This document shows, in pieces, positions 5,186-5,203 of a stretch of 5,203 bases of DNA. Within the stretch, counting starts at the first letter, position 1; each line of letters opens with the position of its first letter. The notes under the pieces were generated by a model, which was given only the letters and a program-made list of their open reading frames with translations, was not told the DNA's origin and made no database searches. Both the position numbers and the translations under genes were made by a program. Source of the stretch: Lachnospiraceae bacterium (GTDB taxonomy: Bacteria > Bacillota > Clostridia > Lachnospirales > Lachnospiraceae); NCBI GenBank assembly GCA_020860745.1, contig JAJBTR010000360.1, positions 1-5,203 on the forward strand, read 5' to 3'.

Positions 5186-5203
5186 GCCGGAAATGTATAA
5201 AAT

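Overview
The window looks like chromosomal DNA from a low-to-mid GC Gram-positive anaerobe, most likely a member of the Clostridia (Lachnospiraceae-like). This is inferred from strong AGGAGG-type ribosome binding sites, ATG starts, an intrinsic terminator with a long T-run, and gene families common in gut Firmicutes (M20 dipeptidase PepD, a cytidylate-kinase-like protein, LysR regulator). The species cannot be named from sequence alone.

Layout. On the minus strand at the left are the first 79 codons of a LysR-type regulator (1-237, running off the edge) and, just upstream of it, a 94-residue protein of unknown function (315-599). A divergent intergenic region follows (600-871). It holds a compact composite palindromic element: two 45-bp hairpin repeats, 42/45 identical, enclosed by a perfect 13-bp inverted repeat and a further 7-bp one. 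On the plus strand come an AroB-type 3-dehydroquinate synthase (872-1984) and, after 108 bp, a PepD-type aminoacyl-histidine dipeptidase (2093-3547), closed by a clear intrinsic terminator (3554-3598). Converging on it from the right, on the minus strand, is a 404-residue protein (3646-4860) joining a four-helix membrane domain to a cytidylate-kinase-like domain. Upstream of this gene lies about 340 bp without a gene (4861-5203): a candidate promoter with a perfect TTGACA -35 box, an intrinsic-terminator-like hairpin about 20 nt after the predicted start, and a second structured segment with competing pairings.

How the parts work together. AroB makes 3-dehydroquinate in the shikimate pathway and PepD hydrolyses dipeptides. 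They lie in the same direction and may be co-transcribed, but no functional link is evident. The kinase fusion appears to be its own transcription unit, possibly controlled by premature termination in its leader. The most unusual items are the covarying twin hairpin element before aroB, the membrane-kinase fusion with its structured leader, and an AroB with substitutions at two positions normally conserved in the active site. No CRISPR array, tRNA, rRNA, transposase or phage gene was seen.
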